Below, one piece after another: positions 19,072 through 27,438 of a stretch of DNA of 29,582 nt. This DNA is from Lachnoclostridium sp. Lineage in GTDB: Bacteria > Bacillota_A > Clostridia > Lachnospirales > Lachnospiraceae. The stretch is taken from the NCBI GenBank assembly GCA_015057755.1, contig SVDR01000025.1, positions 1-29,582 of the forward strand, written 5' to 3'. How positions within the stretch are numbered: position 1 is the stretch's first letter; every line of letters begins with the position of its first letter. The notes below the pieces were generated by a model. That model was not told the DNA's origin, made no database searches, and saw only the letters and a program-made list of their open reading frames with translations. The position numbers were made by a program, and so were the translations under genes.

Positions 19072-19788
19072 ATGAATTACAAAAAAGAAGATCGAAACAA
19101 CGGAAAAACGATGAAAACCCTGCCGCAGTCGGAGCGCCCGTATGAAAAGGCGGTCGAGTACGGTGTGGAAAGTCTTTCGGATGCAGAGCTTTTGGCTGTG
19201 ATCCTTAGGACAGGAACCAAAGACAAATCAGCCAGGGATCTGGCTGAAGAGATACTGAAGCTGGGGAATCCTTCGGGACTTCCCGGCCTTCTTCATCACT
19301 CACTGGCAGATTATAAAGAGATTCGCGGGATAGGAACGGTAAAGGCCATTCAGTTGTCCTGTATCGGAGAACTGTCCAAGCGAATCTGGAAATCAGCAAA
19401 AGTGACCAGTGAACTTGTATGCAGAAATCCTTCTGTTATCGCAGAGTATTTTATGGAAGAAATGCGCCACAAAGAGCAGGAGTATCTGAAAATGCTGATT
19501 TTAAACACAAAAAATGTTCTGATGAAGGATGTTGACATTTCAAAAGGGACGGTAAATGCTTCGCTTGCCACACCAAGGGAGATTTATATCGAAGCGCTCA
19601 AATATCGCGGTTCCAGTGTCATTTTACTTCACAATCACCCCAGCGGAGACCCTGCACCGAGCAATGAAGACTGCCTGTTTACAAAGCGGGTGGCAGAAGC
19701 CGGAAAGCTGATAGGGATTTCGCTGTTAGATCACATCATTATAGGTGATAACACCTATGTGAGCCTGAAAGAACGGGGAATATTATAA
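19072..19788 (+). CDS. radC: RadC family JAB-domain protein
   Basis: 238 residues from the ATG at 19072. After a short basic N-terminus comes a helix-hairpin-helix region (SLSDAELLAVILRTGT, then IRGIGTVKAIQL) and a C-terminal JAB/JAMM metalloprotein domain with H-x-H-x7-S-x2-D (His187, His189, Ser197, Asp200 in HNHPSGDPAPSNED). Despite the name, a repair role for RadC has not been upheld. Start is uncertain: TTG 19045 and ATG 19111 are also in frame; 19072 has AAGGTCAGG upstream. It ends two bases before mreC. Confidence 0.92.
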   Translation: MNYKKEDRNNGKTMKTLPQSERPYEKAVEYGVESLSDAELLAVILRTGTKDKSARDLAEEILKLGNPSGLPGLLHHSLADYKEIRGIGTVKAIQLSCIGELSKRIWKSAKVTSELVCRNPSVIAEYFMEEMRHKEQEYLKMLILNTKNVLMKDVDISKGTVNASLATPREIYIEALKYRGSSVILLHNHPSGDPAPSNEDCLFTKRVAEAGKLIGISLLDHIIIGDNTYVSLKERGIL

Positions 19789-19790
19789 CA

Positions 19791-20633
19791 ATGAAAAATA
19801 CCAGATATTTTTTAATCGGTTTATCTATATTTTGTATCTGTATGATCGGTATTACTTCTTTAAAGGGAAGTCTTTTAAATCCTTTGCGAAGTGCGGTCGG
19901 TTATGTGCTGGTTCCGATCCAGTCCGGAGTCAATGCGGTCGGCGGAAGTATTTACGAAGAAGCTACTAATATCCGCGAGTTAAAGACTGCGCTGGAAGAG
20001 AATGCGCGTCTGCAGGCCCGTGTGGATGAGCTGACAGAAGAGAATACCAGACTTCGCGCGGAACAGCTGGAACTGGAACGACTCAGAAATTTGTATGAAC
20101 TGGATACCCAGTATATGCAGTACAGCAAAGTAGGAGCCAGGATCATTGCCAAGGACACCAGTTCCTGGTTTTCTGTGTTCCGCATCGACAAAGGTTCCAA
20201 TGACGGAATCAAAGAAGATATGAATGTAATTGCGGGAGGCGGTCTGGTCGGAATCGTTACAGACGTGGGTGCCAATTATGCAACGGTGCGCTCCATCATC
20301 GATGATTCCAGCGAAGTCAGTGCCATGGCACAGCAGTCCGGAGATACCTGTATTGTTTCCGGAGATCTGAAGCTTTATAATGAAGGACGTCTGAATCTCG
20401 GATACATGGAAAAGGATGATGATATTAAGGACGGAGATATGATCGTTACATCAAATATCAGCGGAAAATTCCTTCCGGGTATCCTGATCGGATATGCAAC
20501 CGATATTACCGTGGATTATAGTGATAACCTTACCAAATCCGGTTACGTGATTCCGGTCGCACAGTTTGACCGTCTGCAGGAAGTTTTGGTTATTACAGAT
20601 TTAAAAGATGCGGGGCCTGAAATAAATGAATAA
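19791..20633 (+). CDS. mreC: Rod shape-determining protein MreC
   Basis: 280 residues. A single N-terminal transmembrane segment (about 6-26) is followed by a coiled coil (about 60-105, repeated Leu/Glu pattern) and two beta domains; DKGSNDGIKEDMNVIAGGGLVG and GKFLPGILIGYATDI are typical for MreC. The protein faces the outside of the membrane and activates the RodA-PBP2 synthase pair, whose genes follow. The usual upstream neighbour mreB is absent; radC ends only two bases before this start. The end overlaps mreD by 8 bases. Confidence 0.95.
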   Translation: MKNTRYFLIGLSIFCICMIGITSLKGSLLNPLRSAVGYVLVPIQSGVNAVGGSIYEEATNIRELKTALEENARLQARVDELTEENTRLRAEQLELERLRNLYELDTQYMQYSKVGARIIAKDTSSWFSVFRIDKGSNDGIKEDMNVIAGGGLVGIVTDVGANYATVRSIIDDSSEVSAMAQQSGDTCIVSGDLKLYNEGRLNLGYMEKDDDIKDGDMIVTSNISGKFLPGILIGYATDITVDYSDNLTKSGYVIPVAQFDRLQEVLVITDLKDAGPEINE

Positions 20634-21156
20634 TAATATCAAACGAATTGGGATCAATCTTCTTTTGATCGTGCTTGCATTTATCGTGCAGACATGTGTA
20701 TTTCCGCTGATTCCGTTTCTGGCAGTATATCCAAATCTGCTGCTGATCCTGATCTTCTCCTTTGGATTTATCAGAGGCAGCAATTCCGGTATCTGTTACG
20801 GTCTGGTTGCCGGTCTGCTTCTGGATCTTTCTTCAGGAGGCGCCCTCGGATTTTATACGCTGTTTTATATCTGGATGGGGTACGTCAACGGAATCTGTAC
20901 GAAATATTATTATGAAGATTATATTACACTGCCGCTGGTCCTCTGTGTATTAAATGAGCTCACATACAATCTGTATCTGTATGTGTTTGGTTTCCTGGTA
21001 CGCGGAAGACTGAGTTTCGGCTATTATCTGGTAAACATTATTTTACCGGAAACGATTTTTACCGTTGTAACCACTCTGATCGTATACAGACTGTTCCTGT
21101 TTATCAGCCGTAAGCTGGAAGAGATGGAAAAAAGGAGAGACACGACGATTGTATAA
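20626..21156 (+). CDS. mreD: Rod shape-determining protein MreD
   Basis: 176 residues, five to six transmembrane segments, the size and profile of MreD. YPNLLLILIFSFGFIRGSNSG and GLLLDLSSGGALGFYTL correspond to conserved MreD segments. It is an integral-membrane part of the elongation complex. It overlaps mreC by 8 bases and PBP2 by 8 bases, so the three are translated as a coupled group. Confidence 0.93.
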   Translation: MNNNIKRIGINLLLIVLAFIVQTCVFPLIPFLAVYPNLLLILIFSFGFIRGSNSGICYGLVAGLLLDLSSGGALGFYTLFYIWMGYVNGICTKYYYEDYITLPLVLCVLNELTYNLYLYVFGFLVRGRLSFGYYLVNIILPETIFTVVTTLIVYRLFLFISRKLEEMEKRRDTTIV

Positions 21157-24028
21157 CGACTTACTGGAAATTATTAAAGATTTTATAAAGAAACTTCTGG
21201 CTTCCAGATTATTTATCCTGAGCATATTCTTTACCGGATTGTTCGGGATTCTTGCCGTGCGCCTTTTTAATCTCCAGATTGTCAGCGGTGAGGAATATCA
21301 GGAAGATTACATGGCGCTGACTGAAAAAACGATCAAGCTGGACAGCACCAGAGGAAATATTTATGACAAAAACGGAAATGTACTGGCTTATAATGAACTT
21401 TCCTATAATGTTACCATTCAGGATAACGGAGATTATACGAAAAGCAATGACAGAAACCGTATGCTGTTAGAACTGGTCCGCATTCTGTACCGTCATGGAG
21501 AAGCAGTAGAGGGAGAATTTTCGATCGGTTTTGACTCTAACGGAAAAATGGTTTACACAATGACCAGTGAATCTTCCAGGAAACGTTTCATCGCGGATTT
21601 TTATGGTTTGAAATCCACAACGGAGCTGGACGATGAAGATGGAAAATATCCGTCTTCCATCACTCCGAGAGAGATGTTTGAAAAGCGTTTCAGCTACTAC
21701 GGTCTTGATAAGTTAAAAGATGATAACGGAAATCCGATCGAGATCACAGACGAAGAGGCGCTTGGAATTATCAATATCCGATATACCATGGGATTTACTG
21801 CTTACAGAAAGTATGAGTCCACAACGGTGGCGACGAATGTCAGCAAAGAGACTATGACGGATGTGTTGGAAAATTCAGCGGAATTAAAAGGTGTGGGCAT
21901 CGATAAGTCCACCATTCGCGTATACAATGACAGCATTTATTTTGCACCGATCATCGGATACATCGGCAAAGTCTGGGAGGATGAGCTGGAGGGACTCCGA
22001 GAGGTCAATCCGGATTATGATCTGACAGATCTGGTCGGTAAGATAGGTATTGAGGCTTCCATGGAGACGAAACTGCAGGGTCAGAAAGGTTCGCAGACCA
22101 TGTACGTAGACAGCCAGGGACGAATTATCGAGATTGTAGACCAGACGGCTCCGGTAGCGGGAGACGATGTGTATCTGACCATTGACCGTGATCTTCAGAT
22201 TGGTGTTTATCATCTGTTGGAGCAGCAGCTTGCCGGTATTATCACAGACAAACTGGTAAACCGCGATCTGACAGAAGACGATTATAAAAAGGCATCCAAT
22301 ATTCCGATTCCGGTCAAAGATGCGTATTATCAGCTGATCAACAACAATGTGCTGGATGTGAAGGCCTTTTCAGCGGTGGAAGCATCTCAGGTGGAAAAAA
22401 ATATTTATGCCAAGTACAGCAATGCGAGAACCGATGTGATCTCCGCGATCCGTTCAGAACTGATGAATGAACAGGCTACGGAATTGATCGATCTTCCGGA
22501 GGACATGTTCGCATATATGCAGTATATTTATACCTTTCTTGTAAATGACGGGATCATTCAGACTTCGAAGATCGACCAGAATTCAGAGGCGTATAAAAAC
22601 TGGAAGGCAGATACCATCAGTCTTCGCGATTATATTTATGCCGGAATTGCAGAAAGCTGGATCGACACGACCAGACTTTCCATGGAATCCAGATATTCGG
22701 ATGCAGATCAGATTTATGAAGTGATCATTGATTATGTGATGGAAGACCTTCAAAATGATACGGCATTTGCAAAGAAGATTTACCGATATCTGATCAATAA
22801 GCAGGTGGTAACAGGAAAAGAGCTTTGCCTGGCTCTTTATTCCCAAAATGTGCTTGCTTATGATGAAAACGAAGTGCGTCTTCTGGAACAGAATGGTGAC
22901 GAGCATGCATTCCAGTTTATCCGCAAGAAGATTTCAGAGATGGAGATTACCCCGGCTCAGCTGGCTCTGGATCCATGTTCTGCAAGTTGCGTGATCACAG
23001 ATGTAAACACAGGAGAGGTGCGAGCACTTGTCACATATCCAAGTTACGACAACAATAAATTCTCAGGAAGTGTTGATGCGGAGTATTACAGCAAGTTAAA
23101 CAACGATCTGTCCCTTCCATTATATAATAATGCGACACAGGCGCAGAAGGCTCCTGGTTCCACATTTAAACCGATCATTGCGGTTGCAGCTCTGGAAGAG
23201 GGAGTAGTTGGCCTGACTGAAAAGATCAACTGTATCGGTCAGTATCAGGAGATCTCTCCGTATTTGAAATGCTGGGTATATCCGGGTATGCACGGTCTGT
23301 TGGATGCCGAGCACGGTATTATGAATTCCTGTAACGTATACTTTGCGGAAATGGGACATCGTTTCTCCATAGCCGAAGATGGAAGTTATGATCCGGAAAA
23401 GGGTATCGAAACAATCCGGAAATATGCGTCTATGTTTGGTCTTGACGAGACTTCCGGTATTGAGATTTCTGAGAAGGCGCCGCAGATGACCACAGAGAAG
23501 CCGGAAGCTTCTTCTATTGGACAGGGTACCAACTCTTATTCCAATGTCCAGCTTGCGCGCTATGTCACAGCGATGGCAAACCGTGGTACGGTTTACAATC
23601 TGAGTCTCTTAGATAAGAGAACCGATTCCCAGGGCAATATTCTGGAAGATTATACTCCGGAAGTTCGTTCGGAGATCACTATTTCAGATTCTACCTGGAC
23701 GGTTGTCCAGCGCGGTATGAGAAAGGTAATTTCGGATGGTTCTGCGAGAAAGATCTTCAGTGATCTGGAAGTGGATATCGCAGGCAAGACCGGTACAGCC
23801 GAGGAGGTAAAAAACGGTCACAAAGTCAACCATGCGTTCTTCGTTTCCTTTGCACCGTACCAGGATCCGGAAATTGCGGTAACCGTAAACATTCCGTTTG
23901 GTTATACATCAACCAACGCTGCAACAGTAGCGAAAAACGTATACCGTTATTATTACGAATATACAGATTTAGATTATATTTTAAATAACCACGCTCTCAA
24001 CGTATCTGATGTTGAGATCAGCGACTAA
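21149..24028 (+). CDS. mrdA: Penicillin-binding protein 2 with large insertion
   Basis: 959 residues, far longer than E. coli PBP2 (633). A transmembrane anchor at about 22-42 is followed by the pedestal with RGNIYDKNG. The transpeptidase motifs are intact: STFK (Ser671 nucleophile to Lys674), SCN (727-729) and KTGT (880-883). Between LTIDRDLQ (about residue 343) and the start of the transpeptidase core (CVITDVNTGE, about 614) lie some 270 residues where E. coli has about 20; the insertion is Asp/Tyr/Ile-rich and predicted helical. The protein cross-links lateral-wall peptidoglycan with RodA. The start is TTG at 21149 with AAAGGAGAG upstream; no ATG is available before the anchor. Confidence 0.95.
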   Translation: MYNDLLEIIKDFIKKLLASRLFILSIFFTGLFGILAVRLFNLQIVSGEEYQEDYMALTEKTIKLDSTRGNIYDKNGNVLAYNELSYNVTIQDNGDYTKSNDRNRMLLELVRILYRHGEAVEGEFSIGFDSNGKMVYTMTSESSRKRFIADFYGLKSTTELDDEDGKYPSSITPREMFEKRFSYYGLDKLKDDNGNPIEITDEEALGIINIRYTMGFTAYRKYESTTVATNVSKETMTDVLENSAELKGVGIDKSTIRVYNDSIYFAPIIGYIGKVWEDELEGLREVNPDYDLTDLVGKIGIEASMETKLQGQKGSQTMYVDSQGRIIEIVDQTAPVAGDDVYLTIDRDLQIGVYHLLEQQLAGIITDKLVNRDLTEDDYKKASNIPIPVKDAYYQLINNNVLDVKAFSAVEASQVEKNIYAKYSNARTDVISAIRSELMNEQATELIDLPEDMFAYMQYIYTFLVNDGIIQTSKIDQNSEAYKNWKADTISLRDYIYAGIAESWIDTTRLSMESRYSDADQIYEVIIDYVMEDLQNDTAFAKKIYRYLINKQVVTGKELCLALYSQNVLAYDENEVRLLEQNGDEHAFQFIRKKISEMEITPAQLALDPCSASCVITDVNTGEVRALVTYPSYDNNKFSGSVDAEYYSKLNNDLSLPLYNNATQAQKAPGSTFKPIIAVAALEEGVVGLTEKINCIGQYQEISPYLKCWVYPGMHGLLDAEHGIMNSCNVYFAEMGHRFSIAEDGSYDPEKGIETIRKYASMFGLDETSGIEISEKAPQMTTEKPEASSIGQGTNSYSNVQLARYVTAMANRGTVYNLSLLDKRTDSQGNILEDYTPEVRSEITISDSTWTVVQRGMRKVISDGSARKIFSDLEVDIAGKTGTAEEVKNGHKVNHAFFVSFAPYQDPEIAVTVNIPFGYTSTNAATVAKNVYRYYYEYTDLDYILNNHALNVSDVEISD

Positions 24029-24050
24029 ATTTCAGAAAGGAGTTTCTTCC

Positions 24051-24716
24051 ATGCGAAATGCAGTTGTGATCAAAGGAAACAAAGCCGGAATGACGGTTAT
24101 TCTGGATCCGGAGATTTCTTTTGACGAACTTATCCATGCGGTAGAGATAAAATTCAAAGAGACCGCCAGATTCTGGGGAAGCGCACAGATGACGCTGACT
24201 CTGGAAGGAAGAACACTTACTGCAAAAGAAGAATTTCAGATTGTCAATACGATCACGGAAAATTCCAGCATTGAGATCCTGTGTCTGATCGATTCCGATG
24301 CAAAGCGGATCGAGCGGTGTGAAAAAGCTTTAAATGAGAAGCTGATGGAATTGTCTTCTGCGACCGGACAGTTTTATAAAGGAATGCTCCGTTCGGGCGA
24401 TGTGCTGGAATCAGAGGCCAGCATCGTCATCATCGGAGATGTAGAAAAAGGTGCGAGAGTAACTGCCAAGGGAAACGTCATTATTCTTGGCAGTCTGAAA
24501 GGCACCGTGCATGCGGGTGCAGCGGGAAATATCAATGCCGTGGTCGTGGCTTTTGAAATGGCGCCGGACCAGGTAAAGATTTCCGACATGAATTTCCAGA
24601 AAGCGAAGAGCGGAAAACTTCTTGGAAGGGGACCGATGATGATTCTGGTAGAAAACGGACGAATTTGTTCGGAACCGATAAAAAAGAACTTTTTTAGTTC
24701 GTTAAATTTCATTTAA
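24051..24716 (+). CDS. minC: Septum site-determining protein MinC
   Basis: 221 residues. The N-terminal half (to about 105) is the variable FtsZ-antagonist domain; the C-terminal half is the beta-helix domain, seen in KGMLRSGDVLESEASIVIIGDV, GARVTAKGNVIILGSLKG and AGAAGN. MinC blocks FtsZ assembly away from midcell and is brought to the membrane by MinD. An AGAAAGGAG site lies 8 bases before the ATG. Only 22 bases follow PBP2, but 104 bases separate it from minD. Confidence 0.94.
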   Translation: MRNAVVIKGNKAGMTVILDPEISFDELIHAVEIKFKETARFWGSAQMTLTLEGRTLTAKEEFQIVNTITENSSIEILCLIDSDAKRIERCEKALNEKLMELSSATGQFYKGMLRSGDVLESEASIVIIGDVEKGARVTAKGNVIILGSLKGTVHAGAAGNINAVVVAFEMAPDQVKISDMNFQKAKSGKLLGRGPMMILVENGRICSEPIKKNFFSSLNFI

Positions 24717-24719
24717 TAC

Positions 24720-24748
24720 TGGAAAATTTTCGGATTTTCATGTAAAAT
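24720..24748 (+). promoter_or_regulatory. Possible internal promoter before minD
   Basis: TGGAAA (24720-24725), 17-base spacer, TAAAAT (24743-24748). The -35 box matches the consensus in only four of six positions. The gap it occupies is unusually long for this operon, which supports a regulatory use. Confidence 0.3.
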
Positions 24749-24758
24749 AGTACTGATA

Positions 24759-24790
24759 GAGTCGTGTTACAGACTCGTGCAGATCTGCAC
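24759..24790 (+). repeat. Hairpin and perfect 14-base palindrome in the minD leader
   Basis: GAGTC (24759-24763) pairs with GACTC (24772-24776) around an 8-base loop. Directly after it, GTGCAGATCTGCAC (24777-24790) is a perfect palindrome followed by a short A-run. It could be a protein-binding site or an RNA structure in the leader of minD; the role is not known. Confidence 0.6.
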
Positions 24791-24820
24791 AAAAACAACT
24801 GAATACAGGAGGATATTCTT

Positions 24821-25612
24821 ATGAGTGAAGTCATTGTTGTTACATCCGGTAAAGGGGGTGTAGGCAAGACGACAACCTCTGCGAATGTCGGAACCGGTCT
24901 TGCCATGATGGGTGCGAAAGTTGTTCTGATCGATACAGATATCGGTCTGCGCAACCTCGATGTGGTCATGGGACTGGAAAACCGCATTGTCTACAATCTG
25001 GTAGATGTGGTGGAGGGGAATTGTCGTATGAAGCAAGCCCTTATAAAAGACAAAAGATATCCAAACCTGTTTTTACTTCCATCGGCCCAGACGAAGGACA
25101 AGTCCGCGGTTACTCCGGGACAGATGCAGAAGCTGGTCGATGATCTGAGAGAAGAATTTGATTATGTACTGTTGGATTGCCCGGCAGGGATCGAGCAAGG
25201 ATTTAAAAATGCCATCGCAGGTGCTGATCGGGCATTTGTGGTGACGACTCCGGAAGTATCTGCGATCCGTGATGCGGACCGTATCATCGGACTTTTAGAG
25301 GCTGAGGGGATTACGAAGATCGATCTGATCGTGAACCGTGTCCGCATGGATATGGTGAGACGCGGTGATATGATGTCGATCGAAGATGTGACGGACATTC
25401 TTGGAATTCCGTTAATCGGAGCAATTCCGGACGATGAAGAGATCGTGGTCTCTACCAATCAGGGCGAACCGTTAGCCGGTATGAATTCCCCGTCCGGACA
25501 GGCTTATCTCAATATTTGCAAACGTGTATTTGGTCAGGAAGTGCCGCTTGTGGATATGGAGAAAAAACGCAGTTTCTTTGCAAGATTTTCAGGACATTTA
25601 AAACGAGCATAG
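24821..25612 (+). CDS. minD: Septum site-determining ATPase MinD
   Basis: 263 residues. The deviant Walker A motif GKGGVGKTT is at residues 10-18; DTDIGLRNLDVVMGLENR and LLDCPAGIEQGF are the switch regions. The C-terminal KKRSFFARFSGHL is the amphipathic membrane-targeting helix. MinD binds the membrane as an ATP dimer, carries MinC and is released by MinE, encoded next. AGGAGG precedes the ATG. Confidence 0.97.
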   Translation: MSEVIVVTSGKGGVGKTTTSANVGTGLAMMGAKVVLIDTDIGLRNLDVVMGLENRIVYNLVDVVEGNCRMKQALIKDKRYPNLFLLPSAQTKDKSAVTPGQMQKLVDDLREEFDYVLLDCPAGIEQGFKNAIAGADRAFVVTTPEVSAIRDADRIIGLLEAEGITKIDLIVNRVRMDMVRRGDMMSIEDVTDILGIPLIGAIPDDEEIVVSTNQGEPLAGMNSPSGQAYLNICKRVFGQEVPLVDMEKKRSFFARFSGHLKRA

Positions 25613-25615
25613 CCG

Positions 25616-25897
25616 TTGTTTCGTCTCATTGAATTCCTGACCAAAAAGAATTCCGGTACGATAGCGAAAAAACGCCTGCAGTTTGTATTGATCGCGGACC
25701 GCGTTGGATGTACACCGGAGATTCTTGAAATGATCAAAGACGATATGATAAAAGCCATTTCAAAATACATGGAGATTGACACGACAGGACTGGAGATAAA
25801 GATCGCACAGGTGGAAGACCGGGAGCGGTCGGAAAAAGTTCCGATTCTTTATGTCAGCGTACCGGTCCGTGTTCTGCTTACCAAGGGGATTTGTTAG
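25616..25897 (+). CDS. minE: Cell division topological specificity factor MinE
   Basis: 93 residues. The N-terminal MFRLIEFL is the membrane-binding helix, KNSGTIAKKRLQFVLIADR is the anti-MinCD segment, and the C-terminal half is the dimerisation domain. MinE stimulates MinD ATPase and makes the Min proteins oscillate. The start is TTG, three bases after the minD stop, and has no clear ribosome site, so translation depends on coupling with minD; no ATG exists in the N-terminal region. Confidence 0.94.
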   Translation: MFRLIEFLTKKNSGTIAKKRLQFVLIADRVGCTPEILEMIKDDMIKAISKYMEIDTTGLEIKIAQVEDRERSEKVPILYVSVPVRVLLTKGIC

Positions 25898-25899
25898 AA

Positions 25900-27030
25900 A
25901 TGCTTTCCGAATACAATTTCAGAGACTTTAATTTTAAGATTCTGCTTTCTGTACTGGCATTAAACAGCGTTGGCCTGATGGTCATTAACAGTGCGGTGGG
26001 CGGAGATCGTTCGTACATCAACCGACAGTTGATCGGCTTGTTTGGCGGATTGATGATCGCCATCATCCTTTCACTGATCAGTTATCGGTTTATCCTGAGA
26101 TTCAGCGTGCTGATCTATCTGGCATGTATTGGAATCTTAGCGGCAGTAATCGTCATGGGCCAGCTTGGCGGTTCCGGAACCGGATCCCAGCGTTGGATCG
26201 AGATCCCGGTTTTAGGACGATTGCAGCCATCCGAATTTGTAAAGATCGGTCTGATCGCATTCTTTTCCTGGTTCTTGCAAAAGAATCAGGAAAGGATCGA
26301 CCAGCCGGTGATCTTGATCCTGATCGCAGGTCTGGCTGCGGTTCCGCTGCTGCTGATCATGAAGCAGCCGGATCTTTCCACCAGCATTGTGATCATGGTA
26401 TTTATCCTTTGTCTGATCTATATTGCCGGGATCAGTTACAAATGGATCGTTGGCGCCCTTGCAGTAGGGGTTCCGGGACTTGCACTTACCGTTTATCTGG
26501 CGCAGCACAACATGGTGCCGTTTTTGCGTCCTTATCAGGTAAATCGTATTCTTGCATTTATTAACCCGGAAAAATATGCAGATCTGGATCTGCAGCAGAA
26601 AAACTCAGAGATGGCCATCGGTTCCGGCCAGTTATACGGTAAGGGACTGTTCAATGATACTGCCATTTCTGTTAAAAACGGAAACTTCTTATCAGAAGAG
26701 CATACGGATTTCATTTTCTCTGTAATTGGAGAAGAGCTTGGATTTGTTGGCTGTATGGCAGTCCTGCTTTTGTATCTATGGTTCATCTATGAATGTCTGC
26801 GGATGGCAGGAAAAGCGCGGGATCTGTCCGGTAAACTGATCTGTACAGGAATGGCAGCGCTTGTAGGATTCCAGGCTTTTACCAATATTGCAGTAGCGAC
26901 CGGTGTTTTTCCAAATACTGGACTTCCGCTGCCGTTCATCAGTTACGGTGTAAGCTCGCTGGTAAGCCTATATATAGGTGTGGGCCTTGTACTGAATGTG
27001 GGGCTCCAGCCAAGCAAACTGGAATTTTAA
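25900..27030 (+). CDS. rodA: SEDS family glycosyltransferase RodA
   Basis: 376 residues with about ten transmembrane segments. SEDS marks: SQRWIEIPVLGRLQPSEFVK, HTDFIFSVIGEELGFVG and PFISYGVSSLVS. RodA polymerises lipid II into glycan strands and works with PBP2. AAGGGGAT lies about 10 bases before the ATG at 25900; the in-frame TTG at 25891 is too close to that site. An FtsW role is less likely because of the mre/PBP2 context. Confidence 0.94.
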   Translation: MLSEYNFRDFNFKILLSVLALNSVGLMVINSAVGGDRSYINRQLIGLFGGLMIAIILSLISYRFILRFSVLIYLACIGILAAVIVMGQLGGSGTGSQRWIEIPVLGRLQPSEFVKIGLIAFFSWFLQKNQERIDQPVILILIAGLAAVPLLLIMKQPDLSTSIVIMVFILCLIYIAGISYKWIVGALAVGVPGLALTVYLAQHNMVPFLRPYQVNRILAFINPEKYADLDLQQKNSEMAIGSGQLYGKGLFNDTAISVKNGNFLSEEHTDFIFSVIGEELGFVGCMAVLLLYLWFIYECLRMAGKARDLSGKLICTGMAALVGFQAFTNIAVATGVFPNTGLPLPFISYGVSSLVSLYIGVGLVLNVGLQPSKLEF

Positions 27031-27042
27031 GGAGGAAACATT

Positions 27043-27438
27043 ATGAATGTAGGACTGATTGCCCATGACTCCAAGAAAAAACTCATGCAGAATTTTTGTA
27101 TCGCTTACAAGGGAATTTTATGTAAGCACAATCTTTATGCGACCGGAACCACCGGTAAGCTGATCGAAGAAGTAACCAATCTGACCGTTCATAAATATCT
27201 TCCGGGACATCTGGGCGGCGAACAGCAGATGGGAGCGCAGATTGAGAACAATGATATTGATCTTGTGATCTTCCTCCGTGATCCGCTGGCACCAAAGTCT
27301 CACGAGCCGGATGTCAACAAAGCCGTTAAGCTTTGCGATACCCACAATGTTCCGCTGGCAACCAATCTGGCAACAGCAGAATTATTAGTGAAAGCCCTTG
27401 ACCGTGGAGATTTGGAATGGAGAGAAATGTTCAGATAA
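27043..27438 (+). CDS. mgsA: Methylglyoxal synthase (Glu at catalytic-base position)
   Basis: 131 residues, close to the B. subtilis enzyme. MgsA turns dihydroxyacetone phosphate into methylglyoxal and phosphate, a bypass of glycolysis under phosphate shortage. Seen: IAHDSKKK near the N-terminus, the phosphate site [24 protein letters not shown] and SHEPDVN. The expected LGGDQQ carries the catalytic base Asp71 (E. coli numbering); here the residue is Glu60 (codon GAA). The equivalents of E. coli Asp20, Asp91, His98 and Asp101 are kept. AAGGAGG precedes the ATG. The end overlaps the next gene by 22 bases. Confidence 0.92.
   Translation: MNVGLIAHDSKKKLMQNFCIAYKGILCKHNLYATGTTGKLIEEVTNLTVHKYLPGHLGGEQQMGAQIENNDIDLVIFLRDPLAPKSHEPDVNKAVKLCDTHNVPLATNLATAELLVKALDRGDLEWREMFR

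Noticed and set aside
19017..19145. Open, hydrophilic reading frame between DUF4321 and radC in a different frame (…VLGELEGQVQDELQKRR…)
   Set aside because: It has no good start codon or ribosome site (only a GTG at 19065) and runs into radC coding sequence; the composition reflects the basic start of RadC read in another frame.
24680..24695. AAAAAAG-AA-CTTTTTT inverted repeat near the end of minC as a terminator
   Set aside because: It is an A/T-only stem with a 2-base loop inside coding sequence and would not form a stable terminator.
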